From Streptomyces thermovulgaris (lineage in GTDB: Bacteria; Actinomycetota; Actinomycetes; Streptomycetales; Streptomycetaceae), in contig NZ_MUME01000067.1 in NCBI RefSeq assembly GCF_002155915.1, forward strand, positions 1-35,824: a stretch of DNA of 35,824 nucleotides, in the 5' to 3' direction. The translations under genes were made by a program, and so were the position numbers. Positions 1 to 8,312 of the stretch are shown here, piece after piece (positions within the stretch are counted from its first letter, which is position 1; every line of letters begins with the position of its first letter). The notes below the pieces were generated by a model. It was not told where the DNA came from. It searched no databases and saw only the letters and a program-made list of their open reading frames with translations.

Positions 1-673
1 CCGCCCGGGCGGTCGCGGGAGCGGGTGCGGGGGTGACCGGCGAGGCGGCCGGGGCCGGGCGGGGAGTGGGCACATGGGGGTACGCGTCCGGCTGGAACCG
101 GTGCTCCTCCACCCACTCCAGCAGTTCCCGCTGCTGCCGGCCCTTGGCGTACGCCGCGAACCGCTCGACCAGCAGAACGCAGGGGAGCGGCTCGCCGGGG
201 CGGGCGTTGAGGGTCGCCGCGTGCAGCACCGCCGACCACGGCTCCTCGCAGTGCTTCGGCAGGGGGTCGGGGCGCCAGCCCAGGGCCTCCTGGAAGATTC
301 CGCGGACGTCGAGCAGGTCCAGCCCGCTGAGCAGGGCCATCAGCCGCTTCCAGCTGTCGGCCGGGAAGAGGGGCACCTCCGCGAGCGCGATGGCGGTGCG
401 GACCTGGGCCATGTGCCGGGTCTCGCCCTCCAGCGTCGACACGACACTGCCCAGCACCTGGATGCCGTCCGGATGCGGCATCACCTCCCTGAGCAGGTGC
501 AGCAGACAGCGGCGCCGGTGGCTGCTCTCCGGCAGGGTGATCCGCACCCCCAGCGCGTGGCCCACCAGACGGGCGCACTCGTGGAGCATCCCCGGCTCCT
601 CGAAGCACGGGAGGGCCTCCAGTGCGTCGAGCAGGATCTTGGGCGGCATCCAGGTCCCTTGAGCGAGTGTCAC
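1..673 (-). CDS. VMAP-like conflict-system protein, N-terminal part (truncated by window edge)
   Basis: The reading frame is open from a GTG at 673 to the first base of the window, so about 224 residues are seen and the C-terminus is missing. The GTG overlaps the TGA of the protease gene upstream (GTGA at 673-670), pointing to translational coupling; an in-frame ATG at 649 is the alternative start. The first ~85 residues form a helical, Leu-rich module with 'ILLDALEALPCFEEP' and 'HRRRCLLHLLREVM', resembling effector-associated domain 2. A second helical block follows with 'VLLVERFAAYAKGRQQ', then a Pro/Ala-rich linker near residue 205. In actinobacteria this arrangement next to an EAD-bearing trypsin is typical of VMAP (vWA-MoxR associated protein) family proteins, whose VMAP-C domain would lie off the window. 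Family assignment is by pattern and context, not a full domain match. Confidence 0.6.
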   Translation of the reverse strand, partial: MTLAQGTWMPPKILLDALEALPCFEEPGMLHECARLVGHALGVRITLPESSHRRRCLLHLLREVMPHPDGIQVLGSVVSTLEGETRHMAQVRTAIALAEVPLFPADSWKRLMALLSGLDLLDVRGIFQEALGWRPDPLPKHCEEPWSAVLHAATLNARPGEPLPCVLLVERFAAYAKGRQQRELLEWVEEHRFQPDAYPHVPTPRPAPAASPVTPAPAPATARA

Positions 674-1668
674 GGGGCCTCGCCTCCCGTTGCGGATCCG
701 GCAGTCGGCCACAGCTTGTCGAAGAGTTCCAGCGCGGCACGTGCGGGTTCCGACGCGTCGTCCAGCAGCCGCAGGGCGTCGATCAGGGCCTGCCTGCCGT
801 CGCGGTGGTCGGCGCAGGCCTGGACGACGTAGTAGAGCTGGAGGCGGGGGCGGGGGCTGGTGCGGATGGTGCGCCGGATGGGGACCGGCAGCAGCCGGCG
901 CAGTGCCGCCGCGCCGTCGTCCTCGATCTGAGGGACGTTCAGCAGGGCGTCGGCCAGCGCGAACTGGTCTCTGTCGGAGGGGGGCTCCGGTAACCCCGAC
1001 GGCGCGGGAGGCCGGGGCGGCCCGAGAGCCGGGGCGAGCGCCGGCCACAGCCGGGCCGCCGCCTCCAGCGGAAGCATCCAGGCCACCTTGGCCTGCCGGT
1101 CGGTGTAGGCGGCGGTGACCAGCCCGACGACCCGCCCCGCGGCCGGGTCCCACACCCCGGCTCCGCTGAACCCGGGCCCCACCGGCACGCCCGTGGTGCC
1201 GATCCCCTCCAGCTGGATCCAGTCCCGGTACGGCCCGCCCCGCCCGGTGAGCCGGGCGTACGACCACAGACCGGCGGGCGCTCCCGCCGGGTGGCCGTAC
1301 ACGCCGACCTCGCGCCGGTCCGGTTCCCCGCACGGGCCGAGCCGCGCGGGCAGGACATCGGCGGGCGGCGACCAGTCCGTGCGCAGAACGGCGAGGTCCC
1401 CGTCCGACCCTCCGGCCAGCGGGCCCGGGAACCAGCCGCCGGGCACCACGACCGCCTCGCCCGCCCCGGCGTCCGGTCGTCCGGGAAGGTCGACGAGCAC
1501 GGGCCGCTGCCCGGGCTCCGCCGTCCCGACGGCCGACGCCACTACATGCGCGCAGGTCAATACCGTGTCCGGAGCCACCAGAACTCCGGCGCCGTGCACC
1601 ACTTCACGCGTCGACAGAACGCGTACCCGTCCTGACGCCGACACGCCTGTCCCATCCCCGTTGAGCAC
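670..1668 (-). CDS. Trypsin-like serine protease with C-terminal effector-associated domain
   Basis: 332 residues from the GTG at 1668, chosen because a purine-rich GGGACGGG precedes it and the protease fold starts soon after; the frame is open further up to 1773. The catalytic triad is visible: His41 in 'LTCAHVV', Asp91 in 'DLAVLRTD' and Ser168 in 'GPGFSGAG', so the enzyme looks active. There is no signal peptide, implying a cytoplasmic protease. Residues ~233-321 form a separate helical module ('FALADALLNVPQIEDDGAAAL') like effector-associated domain 2 (EAD2). Proteins of this kind are thought to be effectors in NTP-dependent conflict systems, recruited through like-with-like EAD contacts. 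The downstream VMAP-like gene, coupled by a GTGA overlap, begins with a similar module, which fits that model. The protease substrate is unknown. Confidence 0.8.
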   Translation of the reverse strand: MLNGDGTGVSASGRVRVLSTREVVHGAGVLVAPDTVLTCAHVVASAVGTAEPGQRPVLVDLPGRPDAGAGEAVVVPGGWFPGPLAGGSDGDLAVLRTDWSPPADVLPARLGPCGEPDRREVGVYGHPAGAPAGLWSYARLTGRGGPYRDWIQLEGIGTTGVPVGPGFSGAGVWDPAAGRVVGLVTAAYTDRQAKVAWMLPLEAAARLWPALAPALGPPRPPAPSGLPEPPSDRDQFALADALLNVPQIEDDGAAALRRLLPVPIRRTIRTSPRPRLQLYYVVQACADHRDGRQALIDALRLLDDASEPARAALELFDKLWPTAGSATGGEAP

Positions 1669-2011
1669 TGCCCGTCCCTTCCCCCGCGTGTTCCCCCGTG
1701 TGCAGCCGTCGCGAGCGACGGTCCCCACCCGGAAACCAGCGTACGAACCGCATGCGCGCGGTACACGCGTCATGCGTATCCCGGAGCTTTACCGGTTGTG
1801 CCACCGGCGAATCATCGGTGCGCAGGCGGGCGCGCGGTGACACAGAGGGGCGCACACCCAAGGGCCGTCACCGCGTTCATGCCCGGGGCCGTCCCCCGAC
1901 GCATCCACAACTCGCCCGTCTGCCGCTGCCGGCCGCTCACCGGAGGCACCGCACCGGGCGGTCACACCGGATGATGCTCACCTGGCGTTCGGGACGGCGG
2001 GGCAGGGGCGT
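1669..2011. other. Divergent intergenic region, protease / ABC exporter
   Basis: 343 bases between the protease start (minus) and the ABC transporter start (plus). It must hold both promoters, but I see no convincing -35/-10 pair or strong palindrome. The only notable pattern is a short direct repeat of GTCGTATCA just inside the ABC gene (around 2034-2050). Confidence 0.4.
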
Positions 2012-4096
2012 ATGAGCCGTACAGGCCGTGTGAGTCGTATCAGTCGTATCAGTCATGCAGCTCGTCGTGCGGGGAGGCGCGGGAAGTCCACGGGGGACAC
2101 CGCCCGGGCGGCGAAGGAGGCGGCCGGCGCCCAGGAGGTCTCGGAGTCGGAACGCCTGCTCTTCGGCGGCCCGCTCCGCTACGACGGGGGCTGGAGCCGG
2201 CACGACGGCTCCTTCCTGGAGCTCGGCCTGCGCGCCATGGTCCTGCGGATGCCGCGGCTGATCGGCTCCACGATCCGGCTGGCCCACCGCGCCGACCGGC
2301 GGGCGCTGCTCCAGGTCGCCGTGGCGGAGGCCGGCGGCGGCATCGCGCAGGCGGTCGGCCTGGTCGCGGTCAACCGGGTGCTCGCCCAGCTGCTGGAGCA
2401 GGGGGAGACCACCGAACGCCTCGTCGCCGCGGCCCCCGCCCTCGTCGCGGTGGCCGTCACCGCCGTCGTCGGCGCGCTGCTGAAGTCGGCCTCCACCGCC
2501 GGCACCGGGCGGCTGGAGCCGAAGGTGTTCCGGGTGGCGACGGAGGAGTACCTGGAGCGGGTGGCCCGAGTGGAGCTGGCCGCCGTGGAGGACGAGGAGT
2601 TCCACAAGCTGCTGGACTCCGCGCAGTGGGGCGCCGAGTCCGCCCGACGGATGATCAGGTTCTGTGCGTCGGTGGTCACCGCCGCGATCGCGCTGATCGC
2701 CGCCGCCGGCGTCCTGACGGCGCTGCACCCGGTGCTGCTGCCCCTGCTGGCGATGATGACGCTGCCGAGCGCCTGGAGCGCGCTGACCATCGCCCGCCGC
2801 CGCTACGTCTCCTTCCACACCTGGGTCCAGCACGCCCGGGCCGGTCAGCTGCTGGGGCGGCTGCTCATCGACGTCCAGGCCGCGCCCGAGGTGCGGGTGC
2901 ACAACATCGGGCCGTTCCTGCTCAAGCACTTCCGCACGATGGCCGAGACCGGCGAACGGGAGCAGACCCGCCTGGCCTCCCTGGCCGCCCGCACCGGTCT
3001 GATCGCCTCGGGCTGGACGGGGCTCGCGACCGTCACCACGTACGGGGTGCTCGGTGTGCTGCTGTGGACCGGTGCCATGGACCTGGCCGTCGCCGGCACC
3101 GCCGTCATCGCCATCCGCACCGGCTCCGCCAACCTCGAGTCCCTGGTCGTCCAGCTCAACTACCTCTACGAGGAAAGCCTGTTCGTCGCCGACCTCGACC
3201 GGCTGTGCCGGGAGGCCGACCGCCGTCTCATCCCGGCCACCGGCCGTCCCCTGCCCCGGAGGATCGACGCCGTCCGCTTCGAGAACGTCACCTTCACCTA
3301 CCCGGGCACGGTCGACGGCCGCCCCGCCCTGAAGGACGTGAGCATCACCATCCCCACGGGGAGGATCGTCGCCCTGGTGGGCAGCAACGGCAGCGGCAAG
3401 AGCACGCTCGCCAAGCTCCTGTGCGGCCTGTACGCCCCGGACGCCGGCCGGATCCTCTGGGGCGACGTGGACGCCGCCGAAGCGGACCGCGCCGACCTCT
3501 TCGACCGCGTCGCCGTCGTGGCCCAGGACTTCTACCGCTGGCCCTTCACCGCCCGTGTCAACATCGCGATCGGCCGCCCCGAGGCCCCGTACGACGACGA
3601 CCTGCTGCACGCCGCCGCCGCGTACGCCGGTGCCGACGACACCGTCGCCTCCCTGCCCCGCGGCTGGGACACCCTGCTCGCCCGCGGCTACAAGGGCGGC
3701 CACCAGATCTCCGGCGGCCAGTGGCAGCGCCTGGGCATCGCCCGCGCCCGCCACCGTGCCGCGCGGATCCTCGTCGTCGACGAACCCACCAGCGCCCTCG
3801 ACGCCGAGGCCGAGCAGCAGGTCTTCGACCGGATCCGCGACCTCGCCGCCGAGGGCCAGACGATCGTCCTGATCACCCACCGGCTGCACAGCGTCCGCCA
3901 CGCCGACACGATCTACGTCCTCGAACACGGGCGGGTCGTCGAACAGGGCACGTTCGACGAGCTGATGCGGCCGGACACGGACGGCCCCGGCCTCTTCCGC
4001 CGCATGTACCTCGTCCAGTCCGAGCAGTACCGGCTCGACGGCTCCGCGGCCCTGCCCGCCCCGCAGGACGACAGGACCGCGGAGCCGCAGCCGTAG
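2012..4096 (+). CDS. ABC transporter, fused membrane and ATPase domains (type IV exporter fold)
   Basis: 694 residues. A basic, probably disordered N-terminus (~1-45) is followed by a membrane domain (~85-370) with hydrophobic stretches such as 'AAIALIAAAGVLTALHPVLL', and an ATPase domain (~415-670). In the ATPase, Walker A 'GSNGSGKST' is residues 457-465 (Lys463), the signature 'SGGQWQ' begins at Ser567, and Walker B reads 'ILVVDEPTSALD', followed by the switch His in 'LITHRLHS'. All ATPase motifs are intact, so it should act as a homodimer or pair with a second half-transporter encoded elsewhere. GGGG just before the ATG serves as ribosome binding site. The gene stands alone and the substrate cannot be told; no peptide precursor or modifying enzyme is adjacent. 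Confidence 0.88.
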   Translation: MSRTGRVSRISRISHAARRAGRRGKSTGDTARAAKEAAGAQEVSESERLLFGGPLRYDGGWSRHDGSFLELGLRAMVLRMPRLIGSTIRLAHRADRRALLQVAVAEAGGGIAQAVGLVAVNRVLAQLLEQGETTERLVAAAPALVAVAVTAVVGALLKSASTAGTGRLEPKVFRVATEEYLERVARVELAAVEDEEFHKLLDSAQWGAESARRMIRFCASVVTAAIALIAAAGVLTALHPVLLPLLAMMTLPSAWSALTIARRRYVSFHTWVQHARAGQLLGRLLIDVQAAPEVRVHNIGPFLLKHFRTMAETGEREQTRLASLAARTGLIASGWTGLATVTTYGVLGVLLWTGAMDLAVAGTAVIAIRTGSANLESLVVQLNYLYEESLFVADLDRLCREADRRLIPATGRPLPRRIDAVRFENVTFTYPGTVDGRPALKDVSITIPTGRIVALVGSNGSGKSTLAKLLCGLYAPDAGRILWGDVDAAEADRADLFDRVAVVAQDFYRWPFTARVNIAIGRPEAPYDDDLLHAAAAYAGADDTVASLPRGWDTLLARGYKGGHQISGGQWQRLGIARARHRAARILVVDEPTSALDAEAEQQVFDRIRDLAAEGQTIVLITHRLHSVRHADTIYVLEHGRVVEQGTFDELMRPDTDGPGLFRRMYLVQSEQYRLDGSAALPAPQDDRTAEPQP

Positions 4097-4125
4097 GGCC
4101 CGGCAAAGCCGCAGCCGCAAGGTCC

Positions 4126-4150
4126 GTCCGGCGTCCGCCGGAAGCCGGAC
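4126..4150 (+). terminator. Candidate terminator after the ABC transporter gene
   Basis: Inverted repeat GTCCGGC / GCCGGAC (7-bp arms, 11-nt loop) lies 30 bases past the ABC stop codon, between convergent genes. There is no T tract, as is usual in Streptomyces. Confidence 0.4.
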
Positions 4151-4269
4151 CTCGCACTCGTCAACGTCCTTGTGCGCAAGGAGAGTTGACCTGACTCTGT
4201 GGTCCGCCGGGACGGTGACGGGGTTTCCCGCCGAGCCGCCCGCGCCGGCGGCGGCGCCCGCGCCGAGGG

Positions 4270-4644
4270 CTACAGATACGGGCGGGTGATGAGCTCGATC
4301 GCGTGGCCGGCGGGGTCCTTGAAGTACACCCCCCGACCGCCGTGCTCGTGGTTGATCTCGCCCGGGCGGCGCATCTGCGGATCGGCCCAGTGCTCGATGC
4401 CGCGCTCGCACAGCCGCCGGTACGCCCGGTCGAACAGCTCGTCGTCGACCAGGAACGCGTAGTGCTGCATCTGGATCTCCACCGGCGGCTCGGCGAACTG
4501 GAGCAGCACGCCGTCGGAGAGCTGGACGTTGGTGAACAGGCCCCAGGACGGAGCCTCCGGAAGCTCCAGGAGCTCCCGGTAGAACCGGGCCGACTCGTCG
4601 CGGTCCTTGGCGGCGATGATGGTGTGGTTGAACGTGACTGTCAT
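4270..4644 (-). CDS. VOC-family (glyoxalase/bleomycin-resistance-like) protein
   Basis: 124 residues from the ATG at 4644, supported by GAGG eight bases upstream. The fold is the paired beta-alpha-beta-beta-beta of the vicinal oxygen chelate superfamily: it opens with 'FNHTIIAAKDRDESARFYRELLEL' features (His4-type strand, 'SARFYRELL' helix) and ends with 'GGRGVYFKDPAGHAIELIT', the typical final strand carrying a metal-ligand Glu. The length is usual for a single-domain VOC protein. Such proteins can be metal-dependent lyases, dioxygenases or drug-binding proteins, and nothing in the sequence or neighbours fixes which. The gene is monocistronic. Confidence 0.8.
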   Translation of the reverse strand: MTVTFNHTIIAAKDRDESARFYRELLELPEAPSWGLFTNVQLSDGVLLQFAEPPVEIQMQHYAFLVDDELFDRAYRRLCERGIEHWADPQMRRPGEINHEHGGRGVYFKDPAGHAIELITRPYL

Positions 4645-4852
4645 GCAGCTGACCTCGCTCGGTGCTCGACACGAAAAGGACGCGGAAAAGGGACTCGTCG
4701 TGCACGAGCAACGGGAGGTCCGCGTGCCGTACCGAGGGGGTGCGCTCTGCGCACCCGCTGTGCGGTCAGCTCTCCACCGGACAGCCAATCCGTGTGTGGC
4801 GCAGCGCCGGTCCGGTGTTCACGCCGGAGACATTACGTGGCCTTGGCGGCTG
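4645..4852. other. Upstream region of the VOC gene
   Basis: No gene is seen here. It should contain the VOC promoter (minus strand). One small hairpin is visible, GGGTGCGC / GCGCACCC at 4738-4756 with a 3-nt loop. No riboswitch pattern was recognised. Confidence 0.3.
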
Positions 4853-4874
4853 TGCCAAGAGGTTGCCAAGAGGT
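4853..4874. repeat. Perfect 11-bp tandem duplication TGCCAAGAGGT
   Basis: Two exact adjacent copies (4853-4863, 4864-4874). The first also forms an inverted repeat with CTTGGC at 4842-4847. It lies about 210 bases upstream of the VOC start and may be a regulator binding site with an 11-bp period, or a replication slippage. Confidence 0.7.
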
Positions 4875-4890
4875 ACGGAAGGAAGCCCCT

Positions 4891-4930
4891 TTCACGGACG
4901 TGCACGGACCTGCACGCACGTTCACGGACG
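4891..4930. repeat. Four degenerate 10-bp tandem units
   Basis: The units are TTCACGGACG, TGCACGGACC, TGCACGCACG and TTCACGGACG in direct succession; the first and last are identical. They sit in a non-coding stretch between the VOC gene and the next gene's terminator. Function unknown. Confidence 0.65.
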
Positions 4931-4967
4931 GAGAGCGGGCGCCGGAAGGCGGTCTTCGGAGACGACG

Positions 4968-4995
4968 GAGGGCGGGACCTGGAGGTCCCGCCCTC
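4968..4995 (-). terminator. Terminator of the 5018-5449 gene
   Basis: Perfect 13-bp inverted repeat GAGGGCGGGACCT / AGGTCCCGCCCTC with a 2-nt spacer, starting about 22 bases past the stop codon of the minus-strand gene. The strong GC hairpin without a T tract is typical of Streptomyces terminators. Confidence 0.75.
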
Positions 4996-5017
4996 GTTCG
5001 TCGAGCGTGGGTGCGGC

Positions 5018-5449
5018 TCAGGGCCACACCAGGCAGTACGGCTGGTGTCCCGCCGCGTGCAGCCGCTGCGAGAAGTCCTGCCACTCGTGCAGCAGCTGGT
5101 ACACGTTGAACGCGTCCCGGGGACCGCCGCGGTCCGGGACCGTGGACCAGATGAAGGCAGCCGCGCCGACCGCTTCCTCGCCGAGGTCGCGGAGGGGGTC
5201 GACCACCGTCATCGGGAGCTTCACGACCGCGTAGTCGGGGTGCAGGACGACCAGCTCCAGGGGCGGCACCTTGTGCAGGGGCACCCCCTCGATGCCGGTC
5301 AGCACCATGGCGGCCACCGTCTCCGGCTTGATCTTGGTGAACATGCCGTTCATGCCGAGCTCATCGCCGCCGAGTTCCTCGGGACGCATCGAGAGCGGGA
5401 CGCGGGCCGCCGTCGCGCCGTCGGGCGCGCCGAAGTACTTGTACGTCAC
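5018..5449 (-). CDS. Hypothetical protein, 143 residues
   Basis: I take GTG at 5449 ('VTYKYFGAPDG') as the start; the frame runs further upstream but that part is Arg/Gly-rich and not protein-like. The protein is soluble, with no signal or membrane segment. Patterns such as 'LELVVLHPDYAVVKLPMTVVDPL' and 'NVYQLLHEWQDFSQRLHAAGH' suggest a compact mixed alpha/beta domain. I do not recognise the family. Its GTG overlaps the TGA of a possible small gene upstream (GTGA), and a good terminator follows it. It lies divergent to hemL; no function is implied. Confidence 0.65.
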   Translation of the reverse strand: MTYKYFGAPDGATAARVPLSMRPEELGGDELGMNGMFTKIKPETVAAMVLTGIEGVPLHKVPPLELVVLHPDYAVVKLPMTVVDPLRDLGEEAVGAAAFIWSTVPDRGGPRDAFNVYQLLHEWQDFSQRLHAAGHQPYCLVWP

Positions 5450-5652
5450 CCCCACCCGACCACCATTCCTGCTCCCTGCTCCCAGACGGTCGACCCCTCG
5501 GCTGAGCCGCTCGGGCTCCCTCGGAAGATCCCTTGCCTGACGTGCCTCGGCCGTTTCGTCAACCTCGCGCCGGTGCCTTCCCCGCCGGGCACGTCGAGGA
5601 CCCAGGCCGTCAGTCCCCTCGCCCAGTCCGCCACCGCGATGCATATCTCCAC
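5446..5652 (-). CDS. Possible small protein, 68 residues, coupled to the downstream gene
   Basis: ATG at 5652 is preceded by GGGTGGAG, and the TGA overlaps the next gene's GTG by the coupling tetranucleotide. It begins 'MEICIAVADWARGLTAWVLD', a plausible amphipathic start, and most third codon positions are G or C. The C-terminal half is Gly/Arg-rich and less convincing. It may be a real leader or small gene, or chance; no family is recognised. Confidence 0.35.
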   Translation of the reverse strand: MEICIAVADWARGLTAWVLDVPGGEGTGARLTKRPRHVRQGIFRGSPSGSAEGSTVWEQGAGMVVGWG

Positions 5653-6019
5653 CCGACTGCTTTTTCTAGGGCGCGTGTCCCCCGCCGCGCAACCCGATCA
5701 TCGTGACAGTGACCTCCCCCACGGCCGCCCGCCGAAACGTGCGCCGGGTCATCTGTCCTCAGGAGCTCACGGTCTTCGACACGATCCTTTGCCTCGTCCG
5801 TACGGTCCATACGTACGCCAAGCCCAGTTTCGCAGATGAGCGGCCCGGAATCCTCGAATCCGTCGTTCGGAGCACCACGGCGTCGCCGGGCGGGCCGCTC
5901 CGGCCCCCAGGTCGCCGATGAGGTCGCCGACGACGCTGGCCTACCCTGAACAGGTCACTGCCCACCGGAATCGGAGAACCCCCGGGAAAGCCCCCGAGAA
6001 GTCGGAGAAGTCGCAGGTC
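5653..6019. promoter_or_regulatory. Divergent region upstream of hemL
   Basis: 367 bases with no convincing gene. A possible hemL promoter is TGAGGT (5919-5924), 17 bases, TACCCT (5942-5947), about 70 bases upstream of the hemL ATG; the -35 match is poor. A less GC-rich patch near 5660-5672 could belong to the minus-strand promoter. Confidence 0.3.
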
Positions 6020-7336
6020 ATGAGCGAACTGCCATACCCGTATGAAGCCCCCGTCTCGCAGGCGCTGTTCGACCGTGCGGCGGCCGTCACGCCCGGAGGC
6101 GTGAACTCGCCGGTGCGTGCCTTCCGTGCCGTGGGCGGCACGCCCCGGTTCATGGTGTCCGGCAGCGGCCCGTATCTGAAGGACGCCGACGGACGGGAGT
6201 ACGTCGACCTGGTGTGTTCCTGGGGGCCGATGATCCTCGGGCATGCGCACCCCGAGGTGGTCGCCGCCGTGCAGGAGGCGGTGGCGCGCGGTACGTCCTT
6301 CGGCACGCCCGGTGAGGGCGAGGTCGCGCTCGCCGAGGAGATGACCAGCCGGGTCGGGCCGCTGGAGCAGGTGCGGCTGGTCTCCAGCGGGACCGAGGCC
6401 ACCATGTCCGCGATCCGGCTGGCCCGCGGATTCACCCGGCGGTCCAAGGTGATCAAGTTCGCCGGGTGCTACCACGGGCACGTGGACTCGCTGCTCGCCG
6501 CCGCCGGGTCCGGTGTCGCCACCTTCGCCCTGCCCGACACCCCGGGCGTGACCGGCGCCCAGGCCGGCGACACGATCGTGCTGCCGTACAACGACCTCGA
6601 CGCCGTGCGCGCCGCCTTCGCCGCCCACCCGGACGAGATCGCCTGCGTGATCACCGAGGCCTCGCCCGGCAACATGGGGGTCGTTCCTCCGCTGCCCGGG
6701 TTCAACCAGGGCCTCAAGGACCTCTGCGCGGCCCATGGCGCCCTCTACATCTCCGACGAGGTCATGACCGGGTTCCGGACCAGCCGCGCCGGGTGGTACG
6801 GCATCGACGGGGTCGTGCCCGACCTGATGACCTTCGGCAAGGTGATGGGCGGTGGCTTCCCCGCCGCCGCGTTCGGAGGGCGCGCCGACATCATGGCGCA
6901 CCTCGCTCCGGCCGGGCCGGTCTACCAGGCCGGCACCCTGTCCGGGAACCCGGTCGCCACCGCCGCCGGACTCGCCCAGCTGCGGCTGCTCGACGAGGCC
7001 GCGTACGCCAAGCTGAACGCCGTCTCGCAGCAGCTCCAGGCACTGGTCTCCGAGGCGCTGACCAAGGAGGGCGTGGCGCACACCCTGCAGAACGCCTCCA
7101 ACATGTTCTCCGTCTTCTTCACGGACCGTCCGGTGCGCAACTACGACGACGCCAAGGCGCAGGAGTCGTACCGCTACACCGCGTTCTTCCACGCGATGCT
7201 GGCGAACGGCGTCTATCTGCCGCCCTCGTCCTTCGAGTCCTGGTTCGTCTCCACCGCGCACGACGAGACGGCGCTCGAGCGGATCGCCGACGCCCTTCCG
7301 GCGGCGGCCCGGGCGGCTGCGGAGGCCACGGCATGA
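6020..7336 (+). CDS. hemL: Glutamate-1-semialdehyde 2,1-aminomutase
   Basis: 438 residues. This is the second step of the C5 haem pathway, converting glutamate-1-semialdehyde to 5-aminolevulinate in the cytoplasm with pyridoxal phosphate. The PLP lysine is Lys274 in '[10 protein letters not shown]'. Other family marks are '[13 protein letters not shown]' near the start, '[16 protein letters not shown]' and 'YHGHVDS' for phosphate binding, and '[10 protein letters not shown]', with the Asp that binds the pyridine nitrogen. The length is normal. The start ATG follows a GGAG; a longer open frame upstream lacks family character. It overlaps the next gene by ATGA, so the two form an operon. Its position upstream of cytochrome c assembly genes in the backbone fits haem supply. 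Confidence 0.95.
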   Translation: MSELPYPYEAPVSQALFDRAAAVTPGGVNSPVRAFRAVGGTPRFMVSGSGPYLKDADGREYVDLVCSWGPMILGHAHPEVVAAVQEAVARGTSFGTPGEGEVALAEEMTSRVGPLEQVRLVSSGTEATMSAIRLARGFTRRSKVIKFAGCYHGHVDSLLAAAGSGVATFALPDTPGVTGAQAGDTIVLPYNDLDAVRAAFAAHPDEIACVITEASPGNMGVVPPLPGFNQGLKDLCAAHGALYISDEVMTGFRTSRAGWYGIDGVVPDLMTFGKVMGGGFPAAAFGGRADIMAHLAPAGPVYQAGTLSGNPVATAAGLAQLRLLDEAAYAKLNAVSQQLQALVSEALTKEGVAHTLQNASNMFSVFFTDRPVRNYDDAKAQESYRYTAFFHAMLANGVYLPPSSFESWFVSTAHDETALERIADALPAAARAAAEATA

Positions 7337-8121
7337 GCGACCACGCCGAGAAGAAGACCGAGAAGACGGACAAGGCCCAGGAGCCCGGGAAGACCGGGAA
7401 GGCCGAGAAGGCCAAGAGGGTCGAGAGGGTCGAGAAGAGCGTCACCGGTGACGACCTCACCGTCGTCCACCTCATGCGGCACGGCGAGGTGCACAACCCG
7501 GAGGGGATCCTGTACGGGCGGCTGCCCGGCTACCACCTGTCCGAGCTGGGCCGGAGGATGGCCGAGCGGGTCGCCGATCACCTCGCCTCCCGCGACATCG
7601 TCCATGTCGCTGCCTCCCCGCTGGAGCGGGCGCAGGAGACGGCGGCGCCGATCGCCAAGGTGCACGGGCTCGACGTCGCCACGGACGAGCGGCTGATCGA
7701 GGCGGCCAACATCTTCGAGGGCAAGACCTTCGGCGTGGGCGACGGCGCGCTGCGCCGGCCCGCCAACTGGAAGTACGTGGTCAATCCGTTCAGGCCGTCC
7801 TGGGGCGAGCCGTACATCGACCAGGTGGTGCGCATGATGGCCGCGCTGCACGCGGCGAAGGACAAGGCGCGCGGGCACGAGGCGGTGCTGGTCAGCCACC
7901 AGCTGCCGATCTGGATCGTGCGCTCCTACGTCGAGCGGCGCCGGCTGTGGCACGACCCGCGCAAGCGGCAGTGCACGCTCGCCTCGCTGACGTCGTTCAC
8001 CTTCCGGGGCGACCGGATCATCTCCGTCGGCTACACCGAGCCGGCCCGCGACCTGGTCCCCGCTCATCTCCTCCCGGGAGCCAAGCCGGTGAAGGGGAAG
8101 GGCAAGGCGTTCGGCGCGTAG
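7333..8121 (+). CDS. Histidine phosphatase (phosphoglycerate-mutase-like)
   Basis: 262 residues, starting in the ATGA overlap with hemL. The catalytic motif 'LMRHGE' places the phospho-accepting His at residue 50, and the second His is in '[10 protein letters not shown]'. Residues ~5-37 are an unusual Lys/Glu-rich low-complexity extension (repeats like 'EKTDK', 'GKAEKAK'), and the tail '[12 protein letters not shown]' is also Lys-rich. The core is a single branch-1 histidine phosphatase domain. The true substrate is unknown; linkage to hemL is probably backbone conservation rather than pathway. The last ~20 codons are duplicated 23 kb downstream (30969-31070), marking one edge of the inserted island. 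Confidence 0.88.
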   Translation: MSDHAEKKTEKTDKAQEPGKTGKAEKAKRVERVEKSVTGDDLTVVHLMRHGEVHNPEGILYGRLPGYHLSELGRRMAERVADHLASRDIVHVAASPLERAQETAAPIAKVHGLDVATDERLIEAANIFEGKTFGVGDGALRRPANWKYVVNPFRPSWGEPYIDQVVRMMAALHAAKDKARGHEAVLVSHQLPIWIVRSYVERRRLWHDPRKRQCTLASLTSFTFRGDRIISVGYTEPARDLVPAHLLPGAKPVKGKGKAFGA

Positions 8122-8235
8122 AACGCAGAAGGGCAGAAGAGCAAAAGAGCAAGAGAACCGAGAGAACCAGGAGAACAAGGAAGCGACCGGGGGCGGTGAG
8201 CCCCCGGTCGCGTACGTATGCGTTCATGACGTTTG
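8058..8235 (+). repeat. Left flanking direct repeat of the mycofactocin island
   Basis: It matches 30968-31145 in the same orientation over 178 bases. The first 53 positions agree at 51, including the identical 20-mer GAAGGGGAAGGGCAAGGCGT. The middle is a diverged GA-rich tract with indels, and the end again matches (GGGGGC hairpin, CGTACG, ATGACGTTTG). The left copy covers the phosphatase 3' end and its terminator. Confidence 0.85.
8183..8211 (+). terminator. Terminator of the hemL-phosphatase operon
   Basis: Perfect 12-bp stem GCGACCGGGGGC / GCCCCCGGTCGC with loop GGTGA, 61 bases past the phosphatase stop. A weaker relict (6-bp stem, 31099-31115) is present in the right repeat copy. Confidence 0.85.
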
Positions 8236-8312
8236 CGCCGGCGCTGGAGCGCGTGAGGCCCGCACGGCCCGGCTCCGGTCCGGTGCGTCGGGGAAACCCG
8301 TGCCCTGTCCGG

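Noticed and set aside
1937..4711. A 924-codon open frame on the minus strand
   Set aside because: It is antisense to the clear ABC transporter and reads as low-complexity Arg/Gly/Asp/Glu sequence with no domain; long shadow frames are expected at this GC content.
5650..6019. A tRNA or riboswitch in the hemL upstream region
   Set aside because: No cloverleaf or known riboswitch pattern could be traced by eye.
8058..8235. Integrase attachment site of a classical integrative element
   Set aside because: No tRNA gene, integrase, excisionase or replication gene is present, and the repeats are long and diverged; homologous recombination or an old lost integrase fits as well.
8283..8300. A further operator (CCTGTCCG) near the HATPase gene end
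   Set aside because: Only one half of the palindrome matches and it lies downstream of the gene, not in a promoter.
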